Assembly (NCBI RefSeq): GCF_003865135.1 | Contig: NZ_BHZC01000001.1 | Coordinates: 3,906,001-3,970,000, forward strand | DNA length: 64,000 nt | Reading direction: 5' to 3' | From: Streptomyces chrestomyceticus JCM 4735 | GTDB lineage: Bacteria; Actinomycetota; Actinomycetes; Streptomycetales; Streptomycetaceae | Part shown: positions 18,815-27,027 of the stretch, piece by piece | Position numbering within the stretch: position 1 is the stretch's first letter | Layout: the number at the start of each line of letters is the position of its first letter | Notes under the pieces: model-generated | What the model was told of the DNA's origin: nothing | Database searches by the model: none | What the model saw: only the letters and a program-made list of their open reading frames with translations | Position numbers and translations under genes: made by a program

Positions 18815-20104
18815 TCAGCCCGCCAGGCCGGCCGCGCGGAACGCGTCCAGGCTCGGGCGGATGGTGGCCGTGGGCCCGGTGGTCGGCGCCACGGCGTCCA
18901 GCGTCTTGAGCCCGTCGCCGGTGTTGAGCACGACGGTGGTCAGCGCCGGGTCGAGCAGCCCGTCCTCGATCAGCTTCTTCGTGACGCCCACGGTCACCCC
19001 GCCGGCCGTCTCGGCGAAGATGCCCTCCGTACGGGCCAGCAGCTTGATCGCGTCGACCACCTGCGCGTCGTTCACGTCCTCCACCGCGCCGCCGGTGCGC
19101 CGGGCGATGTCGAGCACGTACGGGCCGTCGGCCGGGTTGCCGATGGCCAGCGACTTGGCGATGGTGTCCGGCTTCTGCGGCCGTACGACGTCGTGACCTG
19201 CCTTGAAGGCGGTCGAGACCGGCGAGCAGCCCTCGGCCTGGGCGCCGAAGATCTTGTACGGCTTCTCCTCGACCAGGCCGAGCGCGATCAGCTCCTTCAG
19301 CCCCTTGTCGATCTTCGTGAGCTGGGAGCCGGAGGCGATCGGGATGACGATCTGGTCCGGCAGCCGCCAGCCGAGCTGCTCGCAGATCTCGTACGCGAGG
19401 GTCTTGGAGCCCTCGCCGTAGTACGGGCGCAGGTTCACGTTGACGAAGCCCCAGCCCTCGCCGAGCGGGTCGCCGATCAGCTCCGAGCAGAAGCGGTTGA
19501 CGTCGTCGTAGGTGCCCTCGATGCCGACCAGCTCGCCGCCGTACACCGCGGCCATGACGACCTTGCCCGCCTCCAGGTCGTGCGGGATGAACACGCACGA
19601 GCGGAAGCCCGCCCGGGCCGCCGCCGCGCCCACCGCGCCGGCGAGGTTGCCGGTGGAGGAGCAGGACAGGGTGGTGAAGCCGAAGGCGCGGGCGGCCTCG
19701 ACGGCGATGGCGACGACGCGGTCCTTGAAGGAGTGCGTCGGGTTGCCGGAGTCGTCCTTGACGTACAGGCCGCCGGTGACGCCCAGCTCACGGGCCAGGT
19801 TGTCGGCCTTGACCAGCTTGGTCAGGCCGGGGTTGAGGTTGGGCTTGTCCGCCACGTCGGCCGGGACGGGCAGCAGCGGCGCGTACCGCCAGATGCTGTT
19901 GGGGCCCGCCTCGATCCGCTTGCGCAGGCCCTCGGGGTCGCCCGCCGGCAGGTCGTACGCCACTTCCAGCGGTCCGAAGCAGGAGGCGCAGGCGAAGATC
20001 GGTCCGAGGTCGAAGCGCTCGCCGCACTCGCGGCAGGACAGCGCGACGGCGGGACCGAGGGAGACGCTGGCGGACGGGGTGCTTTCGACGGATTGCACAG
20101 CCAT
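18815..20104 (-). CDS. metM: Threonine-synthase-like PLP enzyme, probable MetM homocysteine synthase
   Basis: Fold-type II PLP enzyme of 429 residues. A zinc-ribbon-like start (CRECG...CASCFGPLE, Cys24/27/39/42), the PLP lysine in GNPTHSFKDR (Lys127) and the phosphate loop SCSSTGNLAGAV are as in threonine synthase, which uses O-phosphohomoserine. Three facts argue for methionine rather than threonine: a SAM-I riboswitch in its leader, a CysO-like sulfur carrier downstream, and the parallel with CysM/CysO. From memory, MetM/MetO make homocysteine from O-phosphohomoserine in Streptomyces. If a second thrC (with hom and thrB) exists elsewhere, this reading is strengthened; otherwise plain ThrC is the alternative. 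Confidence 0.8.
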   Translation of the reverse strand: MAVQSVESTPSASVSLGPAVALSCRECGERFDLGPIFACASCFGPLEVAYDLPAGDPEGLRKRIEAGPNSIWRYAPLLPVPADVADKPNLNPGLTKLVKADNLARELGVTGGLYVKDDSGNPTHSFKDRVVAIAVEAARAFGFTTLSCSSTGNLAGAVGAAAARAGFRSCVFIPHDLEAGKVVMAAVYGGELVGIEGTYDDVNRFCSELIGDPLGEGWGFVNVNLRPYYGEGSKTLAYEICEQLGWRLPDQIVIPIASGSQLTKIDKGLKELIALGLVEEKPYKIFGAQAEGCSPVSTAFKAGHDVVRPQKPDTIAKSLAIGNPADGPYVLDIARRTGGAVEDVNDAQVVDAIKLLARTEGIFAETAGGVTVGVTKKLIEDGLLDPALTTVVLNTGDGLKTLDAVAPTTGPTATIRPSLDAFRAAGLAG

Positions 20105-20123
20105 GGAGGCGAGGCCCTTTCTC

Positions 20124-20276
20124 CTCATCTTCCTCGCGACGCATCTCGCCGCGAGACGGAATTGGCACCTTCCCGAGCCGGGAGCCTCGCGGGCCGCGTA
20201 CCTGCGCGACGACGGAGACCGGCTGGAGGGTTGCCGGGGCTTCAACGGGCCGTATCCCTCTGCCCCTCTGGATGAG
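20124..20276 (-). ncRNA. SAM-I (S-box) riboswitch in the metM leader
   Basis: Read on the minus strand from 20276: CTCATCC-AGAG, GGGCAGAGGGA, GGCCCGTTGAAGCCCCGGCAACC, an elongated P3 arm (AGCCGG paired with CCGGCT), GGTGCCAATTCC, and a TCTCG-cgg-CGAGA P4 helix. This is the conserved SAM-I core in the right order. A GATGAG (20129 to 20124) near the start codon may close P1 or sequester the ribosome site. High SAM would switch off the operon. Confidence 0.88.
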
Positions 20277-20441
20277 CGGTATGGCACCGGGCCGGGGCCC
20301 AGGCGTTTGTCGCGCCGACCCCGGCATGTCCGGGACGATCGCGTTGTTCAAGACTGTAGCCGAAGGGCCGGGCGGTCGAGACAGCCGTCCGCACCGCGAG
20401 ATGGATCACATCGCTGATCCGGGAACGAAGGAGACCCGCAC

Positions 20442-21389
20442 GTGCTGGAAGAGGTGGAGCGCTGGCTGGCCGGCCGGTCCTGGTCGGCCGCGGACCGCCC
20501 GCTCGACCGGTTGCTGGCCGCGAAGCGCGAGACGGGGCAGACGGTCTCCGTCGTGCTGCCCGCGCTCGACGAGGAGGCGACGGTCGGCGCGATCGTCGAG
20601 TCGGTCCGTACGGAGCTGATGACCCCGTCGGTGCCGCTCGTCGACGAGCTGGTGGTGCTGGACTCGGGCTCCACGGACGGCACGGCCAAGGTCGCGGCCG
20701 AGGCGGGCGCGCGGGTGGTCCACCGGGACGAGGTGCTGCCGCGGCTGCCCGCGCTGCCCGGCAAGGGCGAGGTGCTGTGGCGCTCCCTGCTGGCCACCGG
20801 CGGCGACATCGTCTGCTTCGTCGACGCCGACCTGCGCGAGTTCGACGCGGGCTTCGTCTCCGGGATCGTCGGTCCGCTGCTGACCGACCCGGACGTGCAG
20901 TTCGTCAAGGGCATGTACGACCGTCCGCTGGGCGAGGCGGCGGGCCAGGGCGGCCGGGTCACCGAGCTGGTCGCCCGGCCGCTGCTGAACCTGCACTGGC
21001 CGCAGCTCGCCGGGTTCGTGCAGCCGCTCGGCGGGGAGTACGCGGCCCGCCGGTCGCTGCTGGAGCGGCTGCCGTTCCCGGTGGGCTACGGCGTCGAGCT
21101 GGGCCTGCTGGTCGACGCGCTGCACACGGTGGGGCTGGACGCGCTGGCCCAGGTGGACATCGGGGTGCGCAAGCACCGCCACCAGAGCGGCCAGGCGCTC
21201 GGCAGGATGGCGGCGGCCATCTACCGCACCGCGCAGTTGCGGCTGGCCCGCGGCCACCTGGTGCGCCCGCGGCTCACCCAGTTCGAGCGCGGGGAGACCG
21301 GTTTCGTGCCGCGTACCTGGGACGTGGACACCGAGGAGCGGCCGCCGATGGCGGAGATACCGGAGTACGCGGAGCGCCGGGCGGCCTGA
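20442..21389 (+). CDS. gpgS: Glucosyl-3-phosphoglycerate synthase
   Basis: GT81-type glycosyltransferase of 315 residues that transfers glucose to 3-phosphoglycerate, the first step to glucosylglycerate and, in mycobacteria, polymethylated lipopolysaccharides. VSVVLPALDEEATVG, LVVLDSGSTDGT, the metal-binding VDADL and QPLGGEYAARRSLLERLPF match GpgS. The start is GTG 20442 with GAAGGAG upstream. It faces away from the metM riboswitch and precedes otsA, with which it shares compatible-solute metabolism. Confidence 0.88.
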   Translation: MLEEVERWLAGRSWSAADRPLDRLLAAKRETGQTVSVVLPALDEEATVGAIVESVRTELMTPSVPLVDELVVLDSGSTDGTAKVAAEAGARVVHRDEVLPRLPALPGKGEVLWRSLLATGGDIVCFVDADLREFDAGFVSGIVGPLLTDPDVQFVKGMYDRPLGEAAGQGGRVTELVARPLLNLHWPQLAGFVQPLGGEYAARRSLLERLPFPVGYGVELGLLVDALHTVGLDALAQVDIGVRKHRHQSGQALGRMAAAIYRTAQLRLARGHLVRPRLTQFERGETGFVPRTWDVDTEERPPMAEIPEYAERRAA

Positions 21390-21521
21390 GACGGGCGGCG
21401 GGCGGCCCGAGAGGCGATCGGTGGGCGGCCCGATGGGCCCGACCCAGGGTCCCGGGCCGGGCGCCGCGCGGCCCGCTTCCGACGCCGCGTAAACAGTGAC
21501 GTTCCGCCTCCGCTCCGCACG

Positions 21522-21549
21522 TTTGAGCGGATGGGTGGCGGGCTAGTCT
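21522..21549 (+). promoter_or_regulatory. otsA promoter, near-leaderless
   Basis: TTTGAG (21522-21527), 16 bases and TAGTCT (21544-21549). Initiation six to seven bases on would coincide with the otsA ATG at 21556; no ribosome site is visible. Confidence 0.4.
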
Positions 21550-21555
21550 CGCAAC

Positions 21556-23016
21556 ATGGTCTCCGAGCGTTCTGGTGCCAAGGTCCTCGTCGCGTCCAAC
21601 CGCGGTCCCGTCTCGTACACGAAGGGGGACGACGGCACGCTGACCGCCAAACGGGGCGGCGGCGGGCTGGTCTCCGGGCTGTCCGCGATCGGCCCGGACG
21701 CCGGTGCGGTGTGGGTGTGCGCCGCCCTCGGGGACGGCGACCGCGAGGCCGCCCGGCGCAGCGGCGGCCATCTGGACACCGCCGATACCGGCGGCCAGCA
21801 CGTACGCATGCTGGACATCCCCGCCGACGTCTTCACCGACGCCTACAACGGCATCGCGAACTCCGTGCTGTGGTTCGTCCACCACATGCTCTACCAGACG
21901 CCGCTGGAGCCCTCCTTCGACGACGCGTTCCGCGCCCAGTGGGCTTCGTACGAGGCGTACAACGCGGCCTTCGCGGACGCGCTCGCCGACGAGGCCGCGC
22001 CCGGCGCCGTGGTGCTGGTGCAGGACTACCACCTCACGCTGGTGCCCGGTCTGCTCCGCGCCCGCCGCCCCGACCTGCGCATCGGCCACTTCTCGCACAC
22101 GCCGTGGGCGCCCGCCGACTACTTCCGGATGCTGCCGGACGACGTGGCCGAGGCGGTGCTGCGCGGCATGCTGGGCGGCGACCGCGCCGCGTTCCTGACG
22201 CGGCGCTGGGCCGAGGCGTTCGCCGAGTGCTGCGCGGCGGTGCTGGGCGCCGAGGTGGCACGCGACGCGGACGGCGGGCTGAGCATCGTCCACGAGGGCC
22301 GGACGACGCGGCTCGGCGTGCACGGTCTGGGCGCGGACGCGGAGTTCCTGCGGGAGCGGGCGCACCGCCCGGACGTGGACGAGCGGCTGGCGGCGCTGCG
22401 CGAGCAGATCGGCGGGCCGGACCGGAAGACGATCGTGCGGGTGGACCGTACGGAGCTGTCCAAGAACATCGTGCGCGGGCTGCGCGCCTACCGGGCGCTG
22501 CTGGCCGGGCACCCCGAGTGGCGCGAACGCGTCGTGCACATCGCGTTCGCCTACCCCTCCCGGCAGGACCTGGAGGTCTACCGCTCCTACACCGACGAGG
22601 TCGGGCGGCTGGCCGAGGAGATCAACGAGGAGTACGGCACCCCGGGCTGGCAGCCGGTCGTGCTGCACGTGAAGGACGACTTCGCGCGGTCGCTGGCCGC
22701 CTACCGGATCGCCGACGTGGCGCTGGTCAACCCGATCAGGGACGGGATGAACCTGGTCGCCAAGGAGGTCCCGGTGATCTCCGAGGCGGGCTGCGCGCTG
22801 GTGCTGTCCCGGGAGGCCGGGGCGTACGCGGAGCTGGGCGAGGACGCGGTCTGCGTCAATCCGTACGACGTCTCGGCCACGGCGCGCGCGCTGCACGAGG
22901 CGCTGTCCATGGAGGACGGCGAGCGGGCCGAGCGCTCGAAGCGGCTGGCCGCCGCGGCCACCGCGCTGCCGCCGGACCGGTGGTTCCTCCAGCAGCTTCG
23001 GGCGCTGGAGGAGTAG
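21556..23016 (+). CDS. otsA: Trehalose-6-phosphate synthase
   Basis: GT20 enzyme of 486 residues making trehalose-6-P from UDP-glucose and glucose-6-P. VASNRGPVSYTKGDDG, VLVQDYHLTLVPGLLRARRP, the RTELSKNIVRGL arginine-lysine motif and FARSLAAYRIADVALVNPIRDGMNLVAKE are family signatures. It faces otsB tail to tail across a hairpin terminator, so the two pathway genes are transcribed convergently rather than as an operon. Confidence 0.93.
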   Translation: MVSERSGAKVLVASNRGPVSYTKGDDGTLTAKRGGGGLVSGLSAIGPDAGAVWVCAALGDGDREAARRSGGHLDTADTGGQHVRMLDIPADVFTDAYNGIANSVLWFVHHMLYQTPLEPSFDDAFRAQWASYEAYNAAFADALADEAAPGAVVLVQDYHLTLVPGLLRARRPDLRIGHFSHTPWAPADYFRMLPDDVAEAVLRGMLGGDRAAFLTRRWAEAFAECCAAVLGAEVARDADGGLSIVHEGRTTRLGVHGLGADAEFLRERAHRPDVDERLAALREQIGGPDRKTIVRVDRTELSKNIVRGLRAYRALLAGHPEWRERVVHIAFAYPSRQDLEVYRSYTDEVGRLAEEINEEYGTPGWQPVVLHVKDDFARSLAAYRIADVALVNPIRDGMNLVAKEVPVISEAGCALVLSREAGAYAELGEDAVCVNPYDVSATARALHEALSMEDGERAERSKRLAAAATALPPDRWFLQQLRALEE

Positions 23017-23020
23017 CGCG

Positions 23021-23043
23021 CCGGGGCCCCGGGAGGGCCCCGG
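23021..23043. terminator. Bidirectional terminator between otsA and otsB
   Basis: CCGGGGCCC-cggga-GGGCCCCGG, a perfect 9-bp stem five bases after the otsA stop and 23 bases from the otsB stop. Confidence 0.7.
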
Positions 23044-23066
23044 CCGCAGAGCTGTCAGGTCGCCCG

Positions 23067-23921
23067 TCAGGCGGGCTCCTCCAGCCGGTCCGCGAGAGCG
23101 TGCAGCAGCGCGACCACGCCCGCCGGGCCGTCGACGACCAGGTCCGCCCGGCCGGCCAGCTCGGCGACCTCCGCGCTGCCGCTGCACACCAGCACCCCGG
23201 CCAGTCCGTCCGACCGCAGCTTGTCCACGGCGGAGAAGGCGGCGAGGTCGCCGAGGTCGTCGCCCCCGTACAGGACGGTGGTGGCGCCGGTCTCGCGGAC
23301 GTACTCGGCGAGCGCGACGCCCTTGTCCATGCCGGGCGGCCGCAGTTCGAGGACGTACCGGCCGGGCTCGACGATCAGGCCGTGCCGCTCGGCGAGCGCG
23401 TACAGCGGCTCGCGCAGCAGCTCGAAGGCGGCCTGCGGGTCCTCTGCGCGGCGGGTGTGCACGGCGATGGCGCGGCCCTTGTCCTCCACCCAGGAGGCGT
23501 GCCAGGCGCCCAGTCCGTCCAGGACGCCGGGGAGTTCGGCCTGTACGGCGGCGACGCCGGGCGGCGGCGCGGGCGCCCGTACCGTGCCGGTGGCCGCGTC
23601 CCAGCGCTCGGCGCCGTAGCCGCCGAGGACCACCAGCCGTTCCAGGCCCGGCGCGTCCGTGAAGCCGCCGAGGCGGACCGCGACGCCGGCCGGGCGGCCG
23701 GTGATGACCACCAGGGAACACAGCCGCGGCGCCAGACGGGCCAGCGCGGCGACGGCGCCGGGGTGGGCGCGGGCCTTCTCGGGGTCGGGCACGATGTCGG
23801 CGAGTGTGCCGTCGAAGTCGAGAGCGAGCACGGCTCGGCCGGGGCTGTCCAGCAGCGCGGCGAGACCGTCCCGGCCCGCTTCGGTGACCGGTGTCGGCAA
23901 GGAGTTCGGGGGGCTGCCCAT
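23067..23921 (-). CDS. otsB: Trehalose-6-phosphate phosphatase
   Basis: HAD-superfamily phosphatase of 284 residues. The nucleophile motif ALDFDGTLADIV (DFDGT), the VVITGRP motif, the lysine in GMDKGVALAEYV and the acidic GGDDLGDLAAF motif are all present in order. It dephosphorylates the product of otsA to trehalose. ATG 23921. The N-terminal 30 residues are a flexible Pro/Gly-rich lead. Confidence 0.92.
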   Translation of the reverse strand: MGSPPNSLPTPVTEAGRDGLAALLDSPGRAVLALDFDGTLADIVPDPEKARAHPGAVAALARLAPRLCSLVVITGRPAGVAVRLGGFTDAPGLERLVVLGGYGAERWDAATGTVRAPAPPPGVAAVQAELPGVLDGLGAWHASWVEDKGRAIAVHTRRAEDPQAAFELLREPLYALAERHGLIVEPGRYVLELRPPGMDKGVALAEYVRETGATTVLYGGDDLGDLAAFSAVDKLRSDGLAGVLVCSGSAEVAELAGRADLVVDGPAGVVALLHALADRLEEPA

Positions 23922-24080
23922 GGCGACGAGGTTACCGGGCGGGTGCGGGCGGGTGCCGGGTACGGGGGGGACCGGCGCAGCGCGGCGTCGGCTGCGGGTG
24001 CCTGGGTACGGGCGTATCGGCGGCTCGTGCCGTCTTCCGGCCCCGCACCCCGGCCCGTCCGGCGCCCCGCGGGCCGTCCC

Positions 24081-24353
24081 TCAGCGGCGGCCGCGCCGGG
24101 CCTCGCGGACGCGGCGCAGCCGGTTGACCGTGACCGGGTCGTGGGCGAGCGCCCGCGGGTCGTCCAGCAGGGCGTTCAGCAACTGGTAGTAGCGGGTCGG
24201 CGAGATGCCGAGCCGCTCGCGGATGACCCGCTCCTTGACGCCCGGCCGGGGCCAGGAGCGGCGCTCGACGCCGAGCACCGCCTCGTCCTGCGGGGACAGT
24301 GCTCCTATGCCACCGCCTCCGGTGCCGCCGTCGGTGCCCTCACTCGTCATCAC
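24081..24353 (-). CDS. DUF3263 family small helix-turn-helix-like protein
   Basis: Protein of 90 residues. After a Gly-rich start it has LSPQDEAVLGVERRSWPRPGVKERVIRERLGISPTRYYQLLNALLDDP, the DUF3263 signature, which resembles a small DNA-binding helical domain. Basic C-terminus. Starts at GTG 24353 or ATG 24350. Function unknown. Stands alone between otsB and the sugar-binding protein. Confidence 0.82.
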   Translation of the reverse strand: MMTSEGTDGGTGGGGIGALSPQDEAVLGVERRSWPRPGVKERVIRERLGISPTRYYQLLNALLDDPRALAHDPVTVNRLRRVREARRGRR

Positions 24354-24410
24354 CCGTCCACGATAAGGCCGCGGTACGACAATCCCCGCCGCCGGTCCGG
24401 AGGCGGGGGG

Positions 24411-24467
24411 CGCCGGGGCGCGCTACGGGGTGCCGGGGCGCGCTACGGGGTGCCGGGGCGCGCGGCG
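24411..24467. repeat. 20-bp tandem repeat after the sugar-binding protein gene
   Basis: GTGCCGGGGCGCGCTACGGG is repeated in two full copies and one partial copy just past the lipoprotein stop. Confidence 0.65.
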
Positions 24468-24469
24468 GC

Positions 24470-25741
24470 TCACTCGGCGGAGTTGTCCGCCTCGTTGGCC
24501 GTGTTCTGGATGTCGCTGAGCACGCCGGCCGGGTTGCCGTTGGCGCCCACCGCCTTGCCCATCTTCGCCTTGACGGTCTTGCTGACCAGCGGCCAGGAGG
24601 TCTTGTCCGCGGGGTAGAACACGGCGTTGTCCAGTTGGCGCAGGAAGCTGTGCAGCTTGGCGTACTTGCTGTCGGCGAGCATCGCGTGGGAGCCGGAGGT
24701 GGTGACCGGCAGCAGCCCGTAGTGGCCCGAGAAGTCCATGACGTTCTTCTCGTCGTAGACGAAGTCGAGGAACTTGCCGACCTGGTCGCGGTGGCCGTTC
24801 TGCTTGAACGCCGTCATCCAGTCGGCGACGCCCATGGTGGCCTTGGCCTTGCCGGCCGGGCCCGGCAGCTCGACGGTGCCGTACTCGACGCCCTTGGCCT
24901 CGGCCTGCTTCATCAGGGTGGGGTGGCCGTTGAGCATCCCCACGTCGCCGGCCGCGAAGGCGTTGAAGGCGTCCTGGCGGTTGAGCTTGGCCGGATCGCC
25001 GCCGGTCAGCCCCGGGGCGACCAGTTCCTTCTTCAGCCACTCGAAGGTCTTGACGTTCTCCTTCGAGTCGATCGTGTACTTGCCGATGCTGTCGGTGTAG
25101 CTGCCGCCGCCGCTGAGCATCCACATCAGCGTCTCGGCCTGCGTCTCCTCCGGGCCCAGCGGCAGCGCGTACGGCATCTTCACGCCCTTGGCCTTGAGCT
25201 TGGCCGCGTCGGCCGCGACCTGCGCCCAGGTCTCCGGCGGGTCGGTGATGCCCGCCTCGGCGAAGAGCTTCTTGTTGTAGAACAGGCGGCGGGTGCTGGA
25301 GCCGAAGGGCATCCCGTACTGCTCGCGGTTGTACTCCCCCGCCTCCGCGAGGGCGGGGACGAAGTCGGCCTGCACGGGGATGGAGAGCACGTCCCTGGCC
25401 TTGTAGAGCTTGCCTTCGGCCGCGTAGTCGGCGTACGCGCCGATCTGGGCCATGTCCGGAGCCTTACCGGACTTGACCATCTCCTCGACCTTCTTGTCGA
25501 CGTCCGTCCAACTGTAGACCGAGACGTCGACCTTGATGCCCGGGTTCTTCTTCTCGAAGTCCTTGACGAGCCTGTTCCAGTAGTGCTTGGAGGAGTTCGA
25601 CGCGTTGTCGCCGTAGTCCGCCGCGACGAGCTTGAGAGTGACGTCGCCACCGTCGCCCACGCCGCTGCCGCAGGAGGACAAGGAGAGCGTCATGGCCGTG
25701 GTGAGTCCCGCTGCCGCCAGGCTCAAGTACCGCCGCTGCAC
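24470..25741 (-). CDS. ABC-transporter sugar-binding lipoprotein
   Basis: Extracytoplasmic solute-binding protein (family 1) of 423 residues. A signal peptide ends in the lipobox LSSC (Cys about 28). VTLKLVAADYGDN, the GIKVDVSVYSWTDVDKKVEEMVKSGKAPDM segment and YGMPFGSSTRRLFYNKKLF are typical of sugar binders. GTG 25741 with AAAGG upstream. No permease genes are adjacent, so it must use membrane proteins and an ATPase encoded elsewhere (MsiK is the usual partner). Divergent from nagK with a dre-like site at 25854, so amino-sugar oligomers are the likely ligand. Confidence 0.88.
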   Translation of the reverse strand: MQRRYLSLAAAGLTTAMTLSLSSCGSGVGDGGDVTLKLVAADYGDNASNSSKHYWNRLVKDFEKKNPGIKVDVSVYSWTDVDKKVEEMVKSGKAPDMAQIGAYADYAAEGKLYKARDVLSIPVQADFVPALAEAGEYNREQYGMPFGSSTRRLFYNKKLFAEAGITDPPETWAQVAADAAKLKAKGVKMPYALPLGPEETQAETLMWMLSGGGSYTDSIGKYTIDSKENVKTFEWLKKELVAPGLTGGDPAKLNRQDAFNAFAAGDVGMLNGHPTLMKQAEAKGVEYGTVELPGPAGKAKATMGVADWMTAFKQNGHRDQVGKFLDFVYDEKNVMDFSGHYGLLPVTTSGSHAMLADSKYAKLHSFLRQLDNAVFYPADKTSWPLVSKTVKAKMGKAVGANGNPAGVLSDIQNTANEADNSAE

Positions 25742-25853
25742 TGCCGTTACCGCCTTTTGTCCCGAATGTTCCGTGCTTGCCGGGGAATGCCCGGTGGCTT
25801 CAGAGGTCCACCCTCAACCGGCATGAACGACGAGTCTCCCCCGTTTACCCACA

Positions 25854-25869
25854 CAAGGTCTACACCACC
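25854..25869. promoter_or_regulatory. Weak dre-like site upstream of the sugar-binding protein
   Basis: CAAGGTCTACACCACC matches 11 of 16 dre positions, with the GGTCTA and ACCA cores kept. It is nearer the lipoprotein gene than nagK. Tentative. Confidence 0.35.
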
Positions 25870-26051
25870 CCTCATTTCGTTGGCGTATCGCCTGTCACAC
25901 CCACAGGTCGCGGTGGTACGGAAGCGGCCGTACGGACCGGAATCACCCCGTCCGGGCCGGCCGACCCACCCCGTCCGGACCTTGCGGAACCACCTCCTGC
26001 CCCCAGGCCCGAGCACGCCCTTCGCGGGAGCGGAACCACGCCATCCCCGCG

Positions 26052-26067
26052 AGTGGACTAGACCTTT
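26052..26067. promoter_or_regulatory. dre (DasR operator) upstream of nagKA
   Basis: AGTGGACTAGACCTTT matches 13 of 16 dre positions and ends 27 bases before the nagK start, the expected place for DasR repression of GlcNAc catabolism. Confidence 0.75.
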
Positions 26068-26094
26068 CACGGCCGATCGCGCGAAACTGTCCCC

Positions 26095-27027
26095 GTGAGA
26101 CACGTCATCGCCCTTGATGTGGGCGGCACCGGAATGAAGGCCGCCCTGGCAGGCGCGGACGGCACACTGCTCCACGAGGCCCGGCGCCCCACCGGCCGGG
26201 AACGCGGCCCGGAAGCGGTCGTCGCCTCGATCCTGGACTTCGCCGAGGAACTGCGCGAGACCGGGCGGCAGCGGTTCGGCAGCACCGCCGCGGCGGCCGG
26301 CGTCGCCGTCCCCGGCATCGTCGACGACGCGCGCGGCATCGCCGCCTACTCCGCCAACCTGGGCTGGCGCGACGTCCCCCTGCGCGCCCTGCTCTCCGAG
26401 CGCCTGGGCGGCGTCCCGGTCGCCCTCGGCCACGACGTCCGCACCGGCGGCCTCGCCGAGGGCCGGATCGGCGCGGGCCGCGGCGCCGACCGCTTCCTGT
26501 TCGTACCGCTCGGCACCGGCATCGCCGGCGCCATCGGCATCGAGGGCCGCATCGAGGCGGGCGCGCACGGCAGCGCGGGCGAGATCGGCCACATCGTCGT
26601 ACGGCCCGACGGCCCCGACTGCGGCTGCGGCCAGCGCGGCTGCCTGGAGACGCTGGCCTCGGCCGCCGCCGTCGGCCGCGCCTGGGCCGAGGCGTGCGGC
26701 GACCCGCGGGCCACCGCCGCCGACGCCGCCAAGGCCGTCGAGTCCGGGGACGCCCGCGCGCAGGCCGTCTGGCAGGACGCGGTGGACGCCCTCGCCGCCG
26801 GCCTGGTCACCTCGCTCACCCTGCTCGACCCGCACACGCTGATCATCGGCGGCGGGCTGGCCGAGGCGGGCGACACGCTGTTCGAGCCGCTGCGTGCGGC
26901 GGTCCGCTCCCGGGTGACCTTCCAGCGGCTCCCCCTGATCGTTCCGGCTGCGCTCGGGGACGCCGCCGGCTGCCTGGGCGCAGGTCTGCTCGCCTGGGAT
27001 CTTCTCTCCACGGAGGTAACTGCCTGA
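26095..27027 (+). CDS. nagK: ROK-family N-acetylglucosamine kinase
   Basis: Protein of 310 residues. ALDVGGTGMKAALAG is the ATP phosphate loop, EIGHIVV the substrate-binding motif, and CGCGQRGCLETLAS the ROK zinc motif (CxCGxxGCxE). It phosphorylates GlcNAc or a related sugar. The GTG at 26095 has no clear ribosome site. Its stop overlaps the nagA start as TGATG, so they are translationally coupled. With nagA it forms the dre-controlled amino-sugar operon. Confidence 0.85.
   Translation: MRHVIALDVGGTGMKAALAGADGTLLHEARRPTGRERGPEAVVASILDFAEELRETGRQRFGSTAAAAGVAVPGIVDDARGIAAYSANLGWRDVPLRALLSERLGGVPVALGHDVRTGGLAEGRIGAGRGADRFLFVPLGTGIAGAIGIEGRIEAGAHGSAGEIGHIVVRPDGPDCGCGQRGCLETLASAAAVGRAWAEACGDPRATAADAAKAVESGDARAQAVWQDAVDALAAGLVTSLTLLDPHTLIIGGGLAEAGDTLFEPLRAAVRSRVTFQRLPLIVPAALGDAAGCLGAGLLAWDLLSTEVTA

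Noticed and set aside
21274..23721. Very long open frames opposite and out of phase with otsA/otsB (for example 21531-24617 plus strand and 21274-23721 minus strand)
   Set aside because: Their translations are Arg/Ala/Gly-rich without domains, and otsA and otsB explain the same DNA with exact family motifs.
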